A DNA stretch of 64,000 nt. Origin: Lineus longissimus. Lineage: Eukaryota > Nemertea > Pilidiophora > Heteronemertea > Lineidae. This document shows, piece after piece, positions 55,106 to 64,000 of the stretch. The position numbers and the translations under genes are program-made. Below the pieces are notes generated by a model, which saw nothing but the letters and a program-made list of their open reading frames with translations, was not told the DNA's origin and did no database searches. The stretch lies in contig NC_088319.1 in the NCBI RefSeq assembly GCF_910592395.1, positions 8,496,001 to 8,560,000 of the forward strand, read 5' to 3'. The number at the start of each line of letters is the position of its first letter. The stretch's first letter is position 1.

Positions 55106-55797
55106 TAGAAAGAACTAAAGGAAAAACTGCTGGAAAAAAATGGCTAGGACTGTCACGTAATCCTTGCAAATCTGATTCAACACCCACGCCCCCCTGTGGA
55201 TGCAAGCCAAACCAAAAATCGTCTGTGATTTTTTACCTGAAGCCTGGAAGTCTATTGGTTTGATTGGCAACCTGAAGATGGTGCCCCAATCGCATAGATC
55301 GTCAATGATGAACTAGAAACTGGTTTCGGCATCACCGTGTGTATGCGAGTGCAGGATTTGGGAATTGTTCAGATATCCATGTATCCACGGTCATAGGGCT
55401 GAAAGAGTTAAAATTGCCAGACACAGCCGCCGCATCATTGACCATACCTAATATTACCCGCTTGGGTAGTTCCCCCAAGAAAACTTTATCCTTTGTCACC
55501 GTCCTGTTACCGGCCTGCATATTTATTACTTTAACATCAGTCTGGTGATATTTGGCGTTGGCTTTTTCCAAGGCTCTATTATGTGCCAGCTGTATGGTGG
55601 GTGCCACATGAACCCTTTTAACATAAAGTGCCGCCTCCATAATATTAATCTTGTAGGAGGGGTCTTCATCGCTTGACATTAGGGAAAATGCATCACTTTG
55701 CTGTATAAATTTCAACTTTACATTGATATTATTCAAAAGCAACTTCTGCAAACTAAAAGCATCAGTGTGCACCCGACCGAGTAACTCTAACGTTTTA

Positions 55798-56830
55798 GGG
55801 ATCACGTCCAAAGTCCGCACGCGATATTCGCCGGCGAAATTCACCCTACAGTATTTCGCCTGCGAAATCTGTCCGAAAATCGACCGGCGAATGTGAGGCG
55901 ATAATATGAAATCGCCGGAATGTCAGATGCGAAATTCGCCCACGATCGCGCCAATTCTTCGATTTCGCCCCAAAAATCGCTCCAGGCGATAATGGAGCGA
56001 TTTTACGAAATTGGTGGCTCTTGCATACTTGTCCGATATTCGGAACGATTTTGCAACGACTTTCGTCTTGATTTGTTGGCGGAAAAGTGCAGTCACGTAA
56101 ACAAATCGGGTCATACTAAACAGAGTCCACCAGGTTTAAACACATACATACATTAAAGCCATCAAAGTAAAATCTAATGGTCTTAAACGAAATAAGCATG
56201 ACATTTTTAGGAAATGTACTTTTTATGGTGTACGTATTACGTTTTGGCCACAAAATTTTATTTTGATGACTTTATACCCGACTTTAAACCTGGTGAACGC
56301 TGGTTGGCGCTGGTGGACGCTGTTTAGGATAACCGGATACTAAAACGATCTTGATTGGTTGGCTGAGACTCGGAAACATATCCTAACTATGATTATCTGT
56401 ATGATTCGGTACATTCCGCCACAATCCTTCGGAATACATACCATAATACTAAGAATCTCAAACCTCTGTGCCAAATTTGTGTAGCTCCTCGTGGATAGAT
56501 GTGATGTATATGATTACTGCAGTCAGGTTGACCGGGAATTCCAGTTTGTGTTTTTGTTCGGTCTGCTATCAGCTGATGTCGGAATAGGCATACTACAACA
56601 CAAATAGGCCTCTAATATTCGCTTCGTTCCGATGGTTGGTGAGAACGAATTAGGCGCGATTATTATTTTCGCCTGCGATTTTTATTCAGTCTGAATTTTC
56701 GCCTGATCATAATAGAATCGCCGAAGCAGGGAGCGATTTGGAGGCGAATGAGTGTGGCGATATTCGACCAGGCGAATTTTCGCCCCGACTCGCGAGCGAA
56801 TATTCGCGTGCGGACTTTGGACGTGATCCC
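55798..56830. mobile_element. Harbinger-type MITE, 1033 bp, in the capsid gene
   Basis: Ends GGGATCACGTCCAAAGTCCG and complement, flanked by TTA (55795-55797, 56831-56833). Subterminal regions repeat ATTCGCCGGCGAAAT-like palindromic motifs. It splits the capsid gene between the second and third pieces. Confidence 0.88.
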
Positions 56831-57587
56831 TTACTACCCTTGATGCTCTTGTAACGTTTCACTAAACCACTGTTGGGAGAATCGGCCCAAGGGTCTCATT
56901 AACGTCAAATTTCCCGCTCTCATCCTTTATTCACAACGCCTGCCCGAGGTGTGTACCTTTTGGCCTCGGCGCCGTAGCTTAGTAAGGTCTCTAAATAACC
57001 CCTGTAAGGATATGTATTGCTACTCGGACTGATCAAGCGGTCGATGAAGGACACGTCAGCCTGTGAAAACAGGCTATGCAATAAAAGATTAACAGGGGTG
57101 ACCCTTGACCCAGCCACCTGACTACCATCGGCATCTACAGTCTCTTTAGTTAAATTCGTACCGTCCTTTTTTATCACACGCAACTTGATGTATAAACTGC
57201 GTATGAGCGAGGTCTAGATAGTTGTCAGGTCCACCCTTCACCACCAACTCTATTGGACCCCAATCTGTTAGTGTATTCAGAGGCCTGGGGCCAATTCCAT
57301 AAAAGCATTCTAACTTAGTATGTTACTAGGCCTTAGCAAGATTCCAAATGCTTAGTTGGTTGCTTGTTAGCAAGCAACTTAATCGTATTCCATAAAACCA
57401 TTCTATGAACCATTCTTACTAGTTGCTTGCTAAACATTGGCTGGAATAGTGTGTTCATTACGAAACCACAAAACCACATTGGTCAATTTCATTTCACAAT
57501 GGGGAAAGGGTTCAATTCAGGACATGGCGTTAGGCCTAAGCATTTGGTGTGTATTCAGAATAGGGCTGTAGAGCAGACGCTTCAAAA

Positions 57588-58468
57588 TGGCAACTGCAAA
57601 AGTTGTTCAAGCTGGAAAGAGACAAAGGAAAACCTTTTTCTTGCTGAGTGCTACGAAGAGTTTAAGGATATCATAGACGCACCACACAGGGATGCCAATA
57701 TCAACGCGAAGAAGAACAAAGCATGGGACAATATCTGTGCACAACACAAGGCAAGTTTCCCGCATATTGAACGTTCTAAGGATGATCTGAAACTGAAGCT
57801 TTCCAAACTGAAGATGGAATCTCGAGAGAAGCTTCTGGAGAAAAAGAAATCACGCAACAAGACAGGGGGTGGAAAACCCACAACTGAGCCAAACCCAACC
57901 CAGCAGAAAATCCTAGATCTATGTGAAGAAACCCCTGGGTTCAAGGGGCTGAAGGGTGCTGAGACTCCTGCTACAGTGTCGGCATCCCAAGATCAATTAT
58001 CATCCGATGCAGGTAAGTCAGGACTACCTTTGTTTACAGATGGCTGGAAGAAACACACACTGCAAGAACATTACAGAATAACACAGTTTTTAAAGTTACA
58101 TACCATTTAATATAACAGACAAATTTGCAACCATACAGTTGAACAGTTGTCACCTTTCATTGAAAAAGTTCTTTTTTCAGGTTCCGACAATGATGGCGAC
58201 CAATCGAAAGGAAACTGCAGCACCGGCTGAGGAAGCGACAGCAAGTGCAACCACAAGCCGTACCGGAACTCCGTCGTCAAGCACGATTCCAAGGAAATAC
58301 GCCTCTTTCGATGATTTAGTTCACATTGAGAAAAAAAATGAACTTCTCAAACGAAAAAATCTTAAATTGAAAAGAAAGAAACTTAAGTTACAGATTCGAC
58401 TTTTGCAGCATAAAGTAAATGAAGTGAACTCGCCCAAAGACGATGGTCAAGTATTCTTTCACCTGTGA
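57588..58468 (+). pseudogene. Harbinger Myb/SANT-like DNA-binding protein
   Basis: A likely start ATG at 57588 reads MATAKVVQAGKRQRK, then a frame change near 57630 leads into the Myb/SANT trihelix (LAECYEEFKDII, AWDNICAQH, LKLKLSKLK), a lysine-rich stretch and a GFKGLKGAETP linker. A donor GTAAGT follows at 58013, and a possible second exon begins at 58181 with TIPRKYASFDDLVHIEKKNE and a leucine/lysine coiled coil. The GT-AG junction as drawn is off by one base, another sign of decay. In other Harbingers this protein carries the transposase into the nucleus and binds the element ends. Confidence 0.75.
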
Positions 58469-58575
58469 GCCATACTCGGCAACGGCAACTTACTCCACAA
58501 CAACTACTATTTACATGGATAGGTGATATTTTGACAAGGCATGGGAGTAAGTTCTCAAAATAAAGAGTGACCATA

Positions 58576-59313
58576 CTACTCTGCATCTTCTTGTTTATAT
58601 GGTGTCATAAGCCAGCTTCGGCACGGATATCCGCTATCACCAAGGATGAACCCATCAATAGCACCACTCTCCATGAGATCCCAAATCTGAGTTGTCCTCA
58701 ATATTCTGCTATCGTGTGCACCTCCAGGCCATCTTGCCACGATTTTGATGAATTTCCCCTTGTGATCACAAATGACTTGCACATTAATTGAATGATGTCC
58801 TTTTCTGTTGATATAGTCGATGTCGTTCTCATGTGGAGAACACATCCAAACATGAGTTCTGTCCACGCAGCCTATCACTTCTGGAAAGTGTACACGTCTC
58901 ATCCTTTAGAATCCATCCTTGATTTGGGCTATATTTCGTGCATCAGGGAATTTCACATAGTCACCTATCTTCTCTGCGAGAGAATCCGTCACACGATGAA
59001 TAGCACGCCAAGCAGTTTGCGGAGATACTTGTAGAGGATCCCCAACAACATATTGGAAGGTGCCAGTTGCATAATATTGAAGTGCTATCAACACCTGCTG
59101 AGATGGGAGTAGGGCGAAGTTTCTCCTTGTAGGATGTTCAATATCCGGGGCAACAATGTCCGTTATCAACATTATCCCCTCCCTCGAGAATCGATACCTC
59201 TTAACAAGTTCTGCATCACCAAAAATGTCCAAAGGGTTTCGACGATCACGGAAAACGCGTTCTCTTCGCATTGCTCTACGCAATTCAGCAAGTTCCAGGA
59301 TCCGTCTCGCCAT
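58576..59313 (-). pseudogene. HARBI1-like DDE transposase, nonsense-mutated and truncated
   Basis: Reads from ATG 59311-59313 through RYRFSREGIMLITDIVAPDI, LIALQYYATGTFQ, then a TAA at about 58909, then VIGCVDRTHVW (first D), ARWPGGAHDSRIL (second D) and FILGDSGYP..LMTPY. It breaks off after KQEDAE; the usual C-terminal ~100 residues with the catalytic Glu (NVVERTFG-type motif) are absent. So the copy could not cut DNA by itself. Confidence 0.88.
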
Positions 59314-59633
59314 CCTTACTCTTCGAAGTCCAGAGGTAAAAATTGATTTTAGAACGGTGCTAAGGATTTAGAAGTACCCAAGACCTATTCTAGAAATAGT
59401 AAGCAACTAGGAACCTTGCTAAGCTTAGAACGGTTTTATGGAATAGAATTAGCATGGAACTAGAGATGGAATGAAGTTTAGCAACCAACTAGGCCTAGAA
59501 TGCTTTTATGGAATTGGCCCCTGAATTCCACCCACTGGGCTAAATCTACGGCAATTTGCGTGGGCGGTAATTGAAAAATTTCAAGTCCACTTTTGGTGGA
59601 TGGTGCCGAGTTCTAATGAACTAAAGCCATTGT

Positions 59634-60015
59634 TTAATAATTCTCCTTCAGCCGCGGGCGCTTAGCAAATTTTCGAGTTCTTGTCCCAGTTCTTGGCTTC
59701 TTTCTTTTAGTCCTATTGGCTCTTGCTTTTATTGTATTTCTGGTTAGCCCCGCCAATGCCTCACTGGCATTGGCCATCAGCACTTGCTTTGGATTTTTCC
59801 TTTTCACTATGATATCATTTACAGTTCTCAAACCAACACTTGCTAATTTGGGTAGTACTTTCTTGCCAACTGACTTTAAAATTGGAAAACTGATCGAAAC
59901 AACCCTTTTAAAATATCGCCCACTCCACCGCCATGCTGCATAGTTGTACCGGCATAGAAGGGTACATTACCGCCCGCCTGGCTAGTGTAGTAATTGCAGC
60001 AGCAACCTACATCTG
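59634..60015 (-). pseudogene. Polinton basic pX-like virion protein
   Basis: Reads YYTSQAGGNVPFYAGTTMQ, GGGVGDILKGLF and, after a one-base frame change near 59882, LKSVGKKVLPKLASVG and a very Arg/Lys-rich tail (KARANRTKRKKP) to a stop at 59634. A glycine-rich start, amphipathic helix and basic tail fit the small core/pVI-pX-like protein found between penton and capsid genes in Polintons. It sits 3 bases upstream of the capsid start codon. Confidence 0.65.
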
Positions 60016-60030
60016 GCTTGTAATTTGCCC

Positions 60031-60807
60031 TTATTTTTGCATAAAATGGAGTACAACCACTGTTTTACCGTGTCTGAATTGCACCAATTCGCCGTTATCA
60101 CGCCTTATATCTATTTGTATATTATCAAATTGTTTATGTACAACAGGGAGATAGTAAGGGTTTTTGTAAATGTTAACAGTATTCCCAACATACTTCTTAC
60201 TAAAATCTACAACTCGAATCAGGGGCACCATGCAATCACCGACCACCTGCGATGTTACAATGTCAGAATACACATAAAGGGTATGAAAACCAACATGGAT
60301 ATCTGCTCTATATTCACCATTCTGATCACATTCAAATACCAGACCGGCTTTGAAACCCATACAATTAGCTAAATCCCCCTTAAGATTTATTCTAAGACTC
60401 AGATGATTATTAATTAGTTTCACATAACCGGTTACTCTATCGTACTCAAAATAAAGAGCCCTATGAACTTTTTCAACATATCTTGAAAAATCAGAATTTT
60501 CCGCGCAATAACTAACAATAGCTTTATTCACAGCTTTTACCACATATGCAATATTTTTGTACTTTCCCACTGTAATCTGCCCAGCCACTGCAATTTCCTT
60601 CCCTGTATGATAGAGTTTTATCTCAAACCCATTATTGTCTGAAATATTGTCAATATCTCCCACAAAATGAATTTCACTGAGCACCACACTCCAACTTCCT
60701 TGCAAATCAATTGTCTTAGCTAGATTGATTTTGTAAGAGTTCTGTGAATTCTTCGGGAAAAGGTGATGGGCTGCGTTGCCATTTCCGCCCAGTCGCGGAT
60801 TCAGCAT
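60031..60807 (-). CDS. Polinton penton/minor capsid protein
   Basis: An uninterrupted frame of 258 codons. NSYKINLAKTIDLQGSWSVV followed by LSEIHF matches the N-terminal jelly-roll start of Polinton penton-like proteins, and RDNGELVQFRHGKTVVVLHF matches their ending. The first six codons (MLNPRL) belong to the end of the upstream membrane-protein gene read in the same frame, so the true start is uncertain. It is the only virion gene here without damage. It would form the capsid vertex. Confidence 0.8.
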   Translation of the reverse strand: MLNPRLGGNGNAAHHLFPKNSQNSYKINLAKTIDLQGSWSVVLSEIHFVGDIDNISDNNGFEIKLYHTGKEIAVAGQITVGKYKNIAYVVKAVNKAIVSYCAENSDFSRYVEKVHRALYFEYDRVTGYVKLINNHLSLRINLKGDLANCMGFKAGLVFECDQNGEYRADIHVGFHTLYVYSDIVTSQVVGDCMVPLIRVVDFSKKYVGNTVNIYKNPYYLPVVHKQFDNIQIDIRRDNGELVQFRHGKTVVVLHFMQK

Positions 60808-60846
60808 GAGATATCCAATCCCGCTACTTAGGAGGGTAATCTAGAG

Positions 60847-60987
60847 TTAGGGCTGATCGGTCTTCAGCATTAAATTTATGATGGATGCAATAATCACAGT
60901 ATAAACAATGAGGATTTGACAAAAATAAACAATCTCTTCCTTGGGCACTTTACTACCAAAGACTGTCCAACTAGCTGCCGTTGCCAT
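60847..60987 (-). CDS. Polinton small single-pass membrane protein (damaged end)
   Basis: ATG at 60985-60987, overlapping the integrase end by about 17 bases. It reads FGSKVPKEEIVYFCQILIVY followed by a hydrophobic segment TVIIASIINL. The frame stops at TAA 60847, but sequence beyond (with a further TAG) reads ITLLSSGIGYLMLNPRL, the usual ending LLSSxxGYLLPNPxL of this conserved Polinton protein. So the gene probably extended to about 60785 and has lost its end to two stops. Confidence 0.7.
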   Translation of the reverse strand: MATAASWTVFGSKVPKEEIVYFCQILIVYTVIIASIINLMLKTDQP

Positions 60988-61875
60988 TTTTATACAGTTT
61001 TTTGACCCAGCTATCGAACTTTGATTGATAACCGTGCCACCTCACAAGATATTCTTTGTCAACGCCCCTGTCCCTTGTTTTTATAACTTTTTCAACCTCC
61101 CATAGCACAGGCCTGTAAAATCCCTGTAAAATTCCACCCTCGTCATCTTTTAAATTGTATATTGGCAACCCCAATCGTTTTCTACGTCTAGAAATAGTGA
61201 ATATTTCATCAGTATAACTAGGGTAGAACCCCTTGTCGAACAAATGTTTGGCTTTACTCACAAACACATTTTCGCAAATGTTAAACTTGTACTTTATATT
61301 AATGGTATTGGATTTTTGTTGCTGCCTTATGATTTCTGCATTGTCGTATGTTACATCGGCAGGGGCCATCTGAATACTTCGATGTTTGGAATGGTTATAA
61401 CTCGACACAACCTTTAGAAGTATCTTGAGGTCATGGAGGTAATGGCGTGTGTTGTTCACAGAAAAATATTTGTATAATTTAGACCTCAATGTGCATATCA
61501 ATGCGTGCTTTGATGTCCTGATTGTTGGCAAAGAAGTATTGAATCTCCTCCTTGCATAAAAATGATTTGAATGTTTTATTTTTTAACTCGGTCCCATTAT
61601 CTGTGAATATACAATCAGGTCTACGCTCCTTCAACACTTTTTTGAATGCATTGATCACTGTGATTGGCTGTTTGTTTCGAATCGGCAGAGCCCAACAATA
61701 ACGGGAAAACAAGCAAATTACAACCAGCAGGTATCTTACACCTTTGTTGTACTTTGTTTGACATGTCAGCCAAATCCATTTGGAATTGCTCATCTATCTC
61801 GATTACTTCTACCATGCGTCTTGGAAAGTGTTTCCTAGCCTGCTTATGTATATAGCAGCCTTCTCCACGGGCCAT
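60971..61875 (-). pseudogene. Polinton retroviral-type integrase with chromodomain
   Basis: Three overlapping frames. Upstream: RKHFPRRMVEVIEIDEQF and MDLADMS (first catalytic Asp). Middle: NKGVRYLLVVICLFSRYCWA and CIFTDNGTEL (second Asp). Downstream: YKYFSVNNTRHYL, HRSIQMAPADV, a basic region, and a chromodomain with EYLVRWHGY ending at 60971. Frameshifts lie near 61750 and 61510; the second removes the segment where the catalytic Glu should be. The N-terminal zinc-binding part is lost at about 61865. Polinton integrases insert the element with 6-bp duplications; the matching terminal repeat is not in the window. Confidence 0.9.
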
Positions 61876-61904
61876 TCAATCGGGGCGCCCCGCCCCGATT
61901 GAAT
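61874..61904. repeat. Perfect 14-bp hairpin at the Polinton break
   Basis: ATTCAATCGGGGCG, CCC loop, CGCCCCGATTGAAT. It begins exactly where integrase coding sequence ends. GCCCCGAT recurs several times in the next 70 bases. Confidence 0.85.
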
Positions 61905-62647
61905 CTGAAATATACGAAGTCCGCCCCGATCAAATTTTGCCGCCCCAATCAAAAAGTATGCCGCCCCGATTTATAACCTGCATCGCTATTTTGTCTCCCC
62001 CAGAAAAAAAACGAAATTAGAAGCCCGGAGATGCATCTGATAAACGAATAAAACCTGTATGCCACCCTTTATACTGTGCAGTTGTGTCGGGGTAGACGGA
62101 TTTCCTTCCCGCCGGCCTAAACTTGCGCATCGCGAACCCACTCCTGACAGAAAATCAATAATTTATGGCGCAGAAAACCTCGGACGGAACACGGCGACCA
62201 ATGAAATAATTGCGCGGCAAACCTTATTAGCAACCTTGGAAATGGCACACTCACTGTCTTCCTCCAGCGTAACTTGTCAGGGCCGTATTTAGAGGGGGGG
62301 GGGCAGCTGGGGCAGCTGCCCCCCCCCTGTGCAATAAATGTTGAAAAAAAAAATTCAGACAGTAATAAAAAGACAAACTAATCTTAGCCATAGCTTTACC
62401 AGCATGATAGCAGCATATGGATAGCAGATGTTATCAACTCGGGTGCAACCCTTATAATCTGACCAGTCCAGTGCCCTGACCCTAGTCTTCTATGGTTATA
62501 CACAATGATGCAACATTAGGTAAAGCCTAGCTTGTTATTGCTTGTTAACGGTATCCTGCACAATTAAAACTATGAAAATTAACATTTTCTGTCCAAATGT
62601 GGTATTTTCGTAAAATACTTCAAAAAAGTGGTCCTTTTTTAGAGTAA
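61905..62647. other. Unidentified sequence with G/C-run hairpin
   Basis: No gene seen. At about 62293-62329 a run of Gs, CAGCTG, GGG, CAGCTG and a run of Cs forms a near-perfect hairpin, resembling the fold-back ends of some DNA transposons. Confidence 0.45.
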
Positions 62648-64000
62648 CAAGAGGCCCAAGGGCCTGGCGCTCAGCTGAGTTAATATCATTAATATCTTCC
62701 TGGTGTTTAGTTCATTATGCATGAAAATGGCATGCTCCATGGTATTTGATATCCTTTTGCGTTCACTACGGTACCAATGTTTTTGGTTGACATAATTATG
62801 CCACTGTTGGAACATTCTCATGGTTTATGGTATGCACCTGTTGATGGGCCATATGAATAAAAACTAGCATAAGCTTTTACTCCAGATTTTGAAGTATTTA
62901 GTATGCTTCAAAAATTGGAATAGTTTAGTTCTTGTGAAAGCAAAGGATTTTTAGAAATCAGTATTTGCTACCAAAACAAGTAAATGCTAGACTACATATG
63001 AACGAAAATGTAGGATGAACCTTTTACTTGGTAGTATAAATGTATTTTCTTGGAACCATGTAGCCTTTAAAAGTCGAAGTGAATGGTTGGTTGTTCCTCT
63101 TTGCCGGACTGCATTCACATTTTGTTTGGTGGACATGTCATGCAAGGATTGGTCAAACCATACATCCATTTATGGAGAATCAGAGTGCATGGATTCCGAG
63201 TCATTAAAAATGTCTAAAGAATTATTCTTGGGTCATGAAGGGAAACCTGCGTTGTTTAGTATGAAAGTGAAAAATATGACAGAGTTAAGAAAATTATGTT
63301 TTATTGAACCATAGTAAGTTTTGATTGTCTGCTTGGCTCCTTGCCAGTTAAATAACATGTGACTATACACAAAATAGAAAACTTTGGTGGAAATTGTAAA
63401 TCATTTTTTTATCTATCAGGGGAAACAAGCTGATGATGATCAAGTAAATCATTCATGAGAAATCGTTTTGTTGATGAAGATTGCATGACGAAGTTAATGC
63501 TAAACCTTTTCTTGTGCTCTACTGCGCCACCGTAGTTTTCTATTTAGACCAGCGATGACGTCATTTCTGGTGATTCCCTACGCTAGTATGCAATGTATTT
63601 TTTCAGCGCTGTCAGTTGCTGAAGAGAGTGCCGTAGCTCCCTCAATTTCCAATCGATTTTTATGGGAGTGACATTATTGTATTGCTTAGAATGTCTACTT
63701 TTTACTCATGAAAGAATCGTAGAACTAAAACATAATAGGCGAACAGAATCATGCCGATTCACTGCACATACTGTGGGAATTCTCCACTTCAAAATACATC
63801 GGCGATGTCATCGCGAATCAGAGCATGCACTTCCGATATCGTTTTCACAGAAATGTGGCCAAATTTTCAAGAACTAATTTCTGAAAGTAGTCCCTGAAGA
63901 CCTTACGACTACCACTGAAACGAACTGGTGATAATATCGCCTACCAGACTACCGTAGTACTAGCCCGTAGCCAGGTAGCGGGCCATCGTCATCGAGCTGA
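62648..64000 (+). mobile_element. HINE-like 5' end (3' end outside window or not found)
   Basis: Starts CAAGAGGCCCAAGGGCCTGG then GCTCAGCTGAG, identical to the 5' ends at 27239 and 52342. No TCAGCTGAGCTAAAAA terminus occurs before the window ends, so the right limit is unknown. The ORF at 63015-63314 has no recognisable motif. Confidence 0.5.
63750..63878 (+). pseudogene. Possible C2H2 zinc-finger fragment
   Basis: One frame from an ATG at 63750 reads MPIHCTYCG; the overlapping frame to 63878 reads KIHRRCHRESEHALP then FSQKCGQIFKN. Together they look like the start of a C2H2 zinc-finger protein with a one-base frame break near 63785. A CRE-like TGACGTCA lies upstream at 63555-63562. Weak call. 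Confidence 0.25.

Larger units (their letters stand above)
51952..55407. mobile_element. TTAA-flanked element copy 2, interrupted, in the capsid gene
   Basis: TTAA at 51948-51951 and 55408-55411. Inverted relative to 22599-23302 and collinear with it except for a 2.8-kb HINE-like insertion at 52342-55105. Ends CTCTTTCAGCTCTAGCC and GGGCTGAAAGAG. Confidence 0.85.
57287..59521. mobile_element. PIF/Harbinger transposon relic with both genes
   Basis: Inverted ends GGGGCCAATTCCATAAAAGC at 57287 and ending at 59521, at least 26 bp. The duplicated target is either CCT (57284-57286, and 59520-59522 overlapping the last CC of the right end) or a single T, judged from the capsid reading frame. It encodes a Myb-like protein on + and a HARBI1-like transposase on -, convergent, as in autonomous Harbinger elements. 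Both genes are damaged. Subterminal regions repeat AGCAACTAG/TAGCAAGC motifs. Confidence 0.88.
51553..59630 (-). pseudogene. Polinton major capsid protein, in four pieces
   Basis: Double-jelly-roll capsid gene starting ATG 59628-59630 and ending TAG 51553-51555. Pieces: 59522-59630 (PPTQIAV..WVEF, with an in-frame TAG), 56831-57286 (LVVKGGPDNYLDLAHTQF, LLLHSLFSQADV, SSNTYPYRGYLETLLSYG, then two frameshifts, then GLVKRYKSI), 55412-55797 (LELLGRVHTDAF, LLLNNINVKLKFI, LGELPKRVILGMV) and 51553-51951 (QPLKPDFDEGEYARAY, FAFDLSPSI, LLLYAKFDDVFEV). Three insertions separate them: a Harbinger element, a Harbinger MITE and a TTAA element. Without them the gene would be about 1.35 kb. Assignment rests on recognition of conserved blocks of Polinton/adintovirus capsid proteins. 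Confidence 0.88.

Overview
This is a repeat-packed stretch of an animal nuclear genome. Evidence: spliced genes with GT-AG introns, a recognisable SPAG7 gene, a tRNA-derived SINE, Ty3 and Copia retrotransposons, Harbinger, mariner and MULE-like DNA transposons, rolling-circle-like repeats and a Maverick/Polinton. The mix of families suggests a marine invertebrate; the species cannot be named from sequence alone. Nothing looks prokaryotic: there are no operons, CRISPR arrays or rRNA genes.

Layout. 0-2.3 kb: 3' end of a Ty3/Gypsy element with a TA-flanked MITE inside it. 2.4-6.3 kb: a Harbinger-type MITE, a mariner relic split by another MITE, and a MULE-like element with a 9-bp target duplication. 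6.7-12.4 kb: a 2.2-kb repeat interrupted by a SINE and by a 3.1-kb insertion. 12.4-15.6 kb: a Copia element whose protease-integrase half is inverted relative to its reverse transcriptase half. 15.6-15.8 kb: a probable last exon of an unknown + strand gene. 16.3-27 kb: four - strand exons of SPAG7, whose introns are full of repeats (Helentron/HINE-like copies, a TTAA element and a second copy of the 2.2-kb repeat). 27.2-31.5 kb: another HINE-like copy holding a Harbinger-type MITE.

32.0-41.5 kb is the most interesting part. A single DNA transposon can be delimited by 16-bp terminal inverted repeats and a 7-bp target duplication. It carries two open genes: an 1105-residue coiled-coil protein with transposase-like motifs, encoded in two exons, and a TatD-family metal nuclease with an N-terminal CCCH zinc finger. 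I know of no described transposon class with this pair.

41.5-49.8 kb: a decayed PC4-like gene, a HINE-like element, a 3.4-kb TTAA-flanked element with ~785-bp inverted arms and a cysteine-rich gene, and an unknown ORF. 49.8-61.9 kb: a decayed Maverick/Polinton on the - strand, read from right to left as integrase, small membrane protein, penton-like protein, basic pX-like protein, major capsid protein, adenain-like protease and packaging ATPase. Its capsid gene is cut into four pieces by a Harbinger element, a Harbinger MITE and a TTAA element that itself holds a HINE-like element; its ATPase is cut by a further MITE. The DNA polymerase end is missing. 61.9-64 kb: unknown sequence, the start of another HINE-like copy and a possible zinc-finger remnant.

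Most boundaries below come from matching inverted repeats and target duplications read by eye. Family names rest on recognising motifs, not on database searches.
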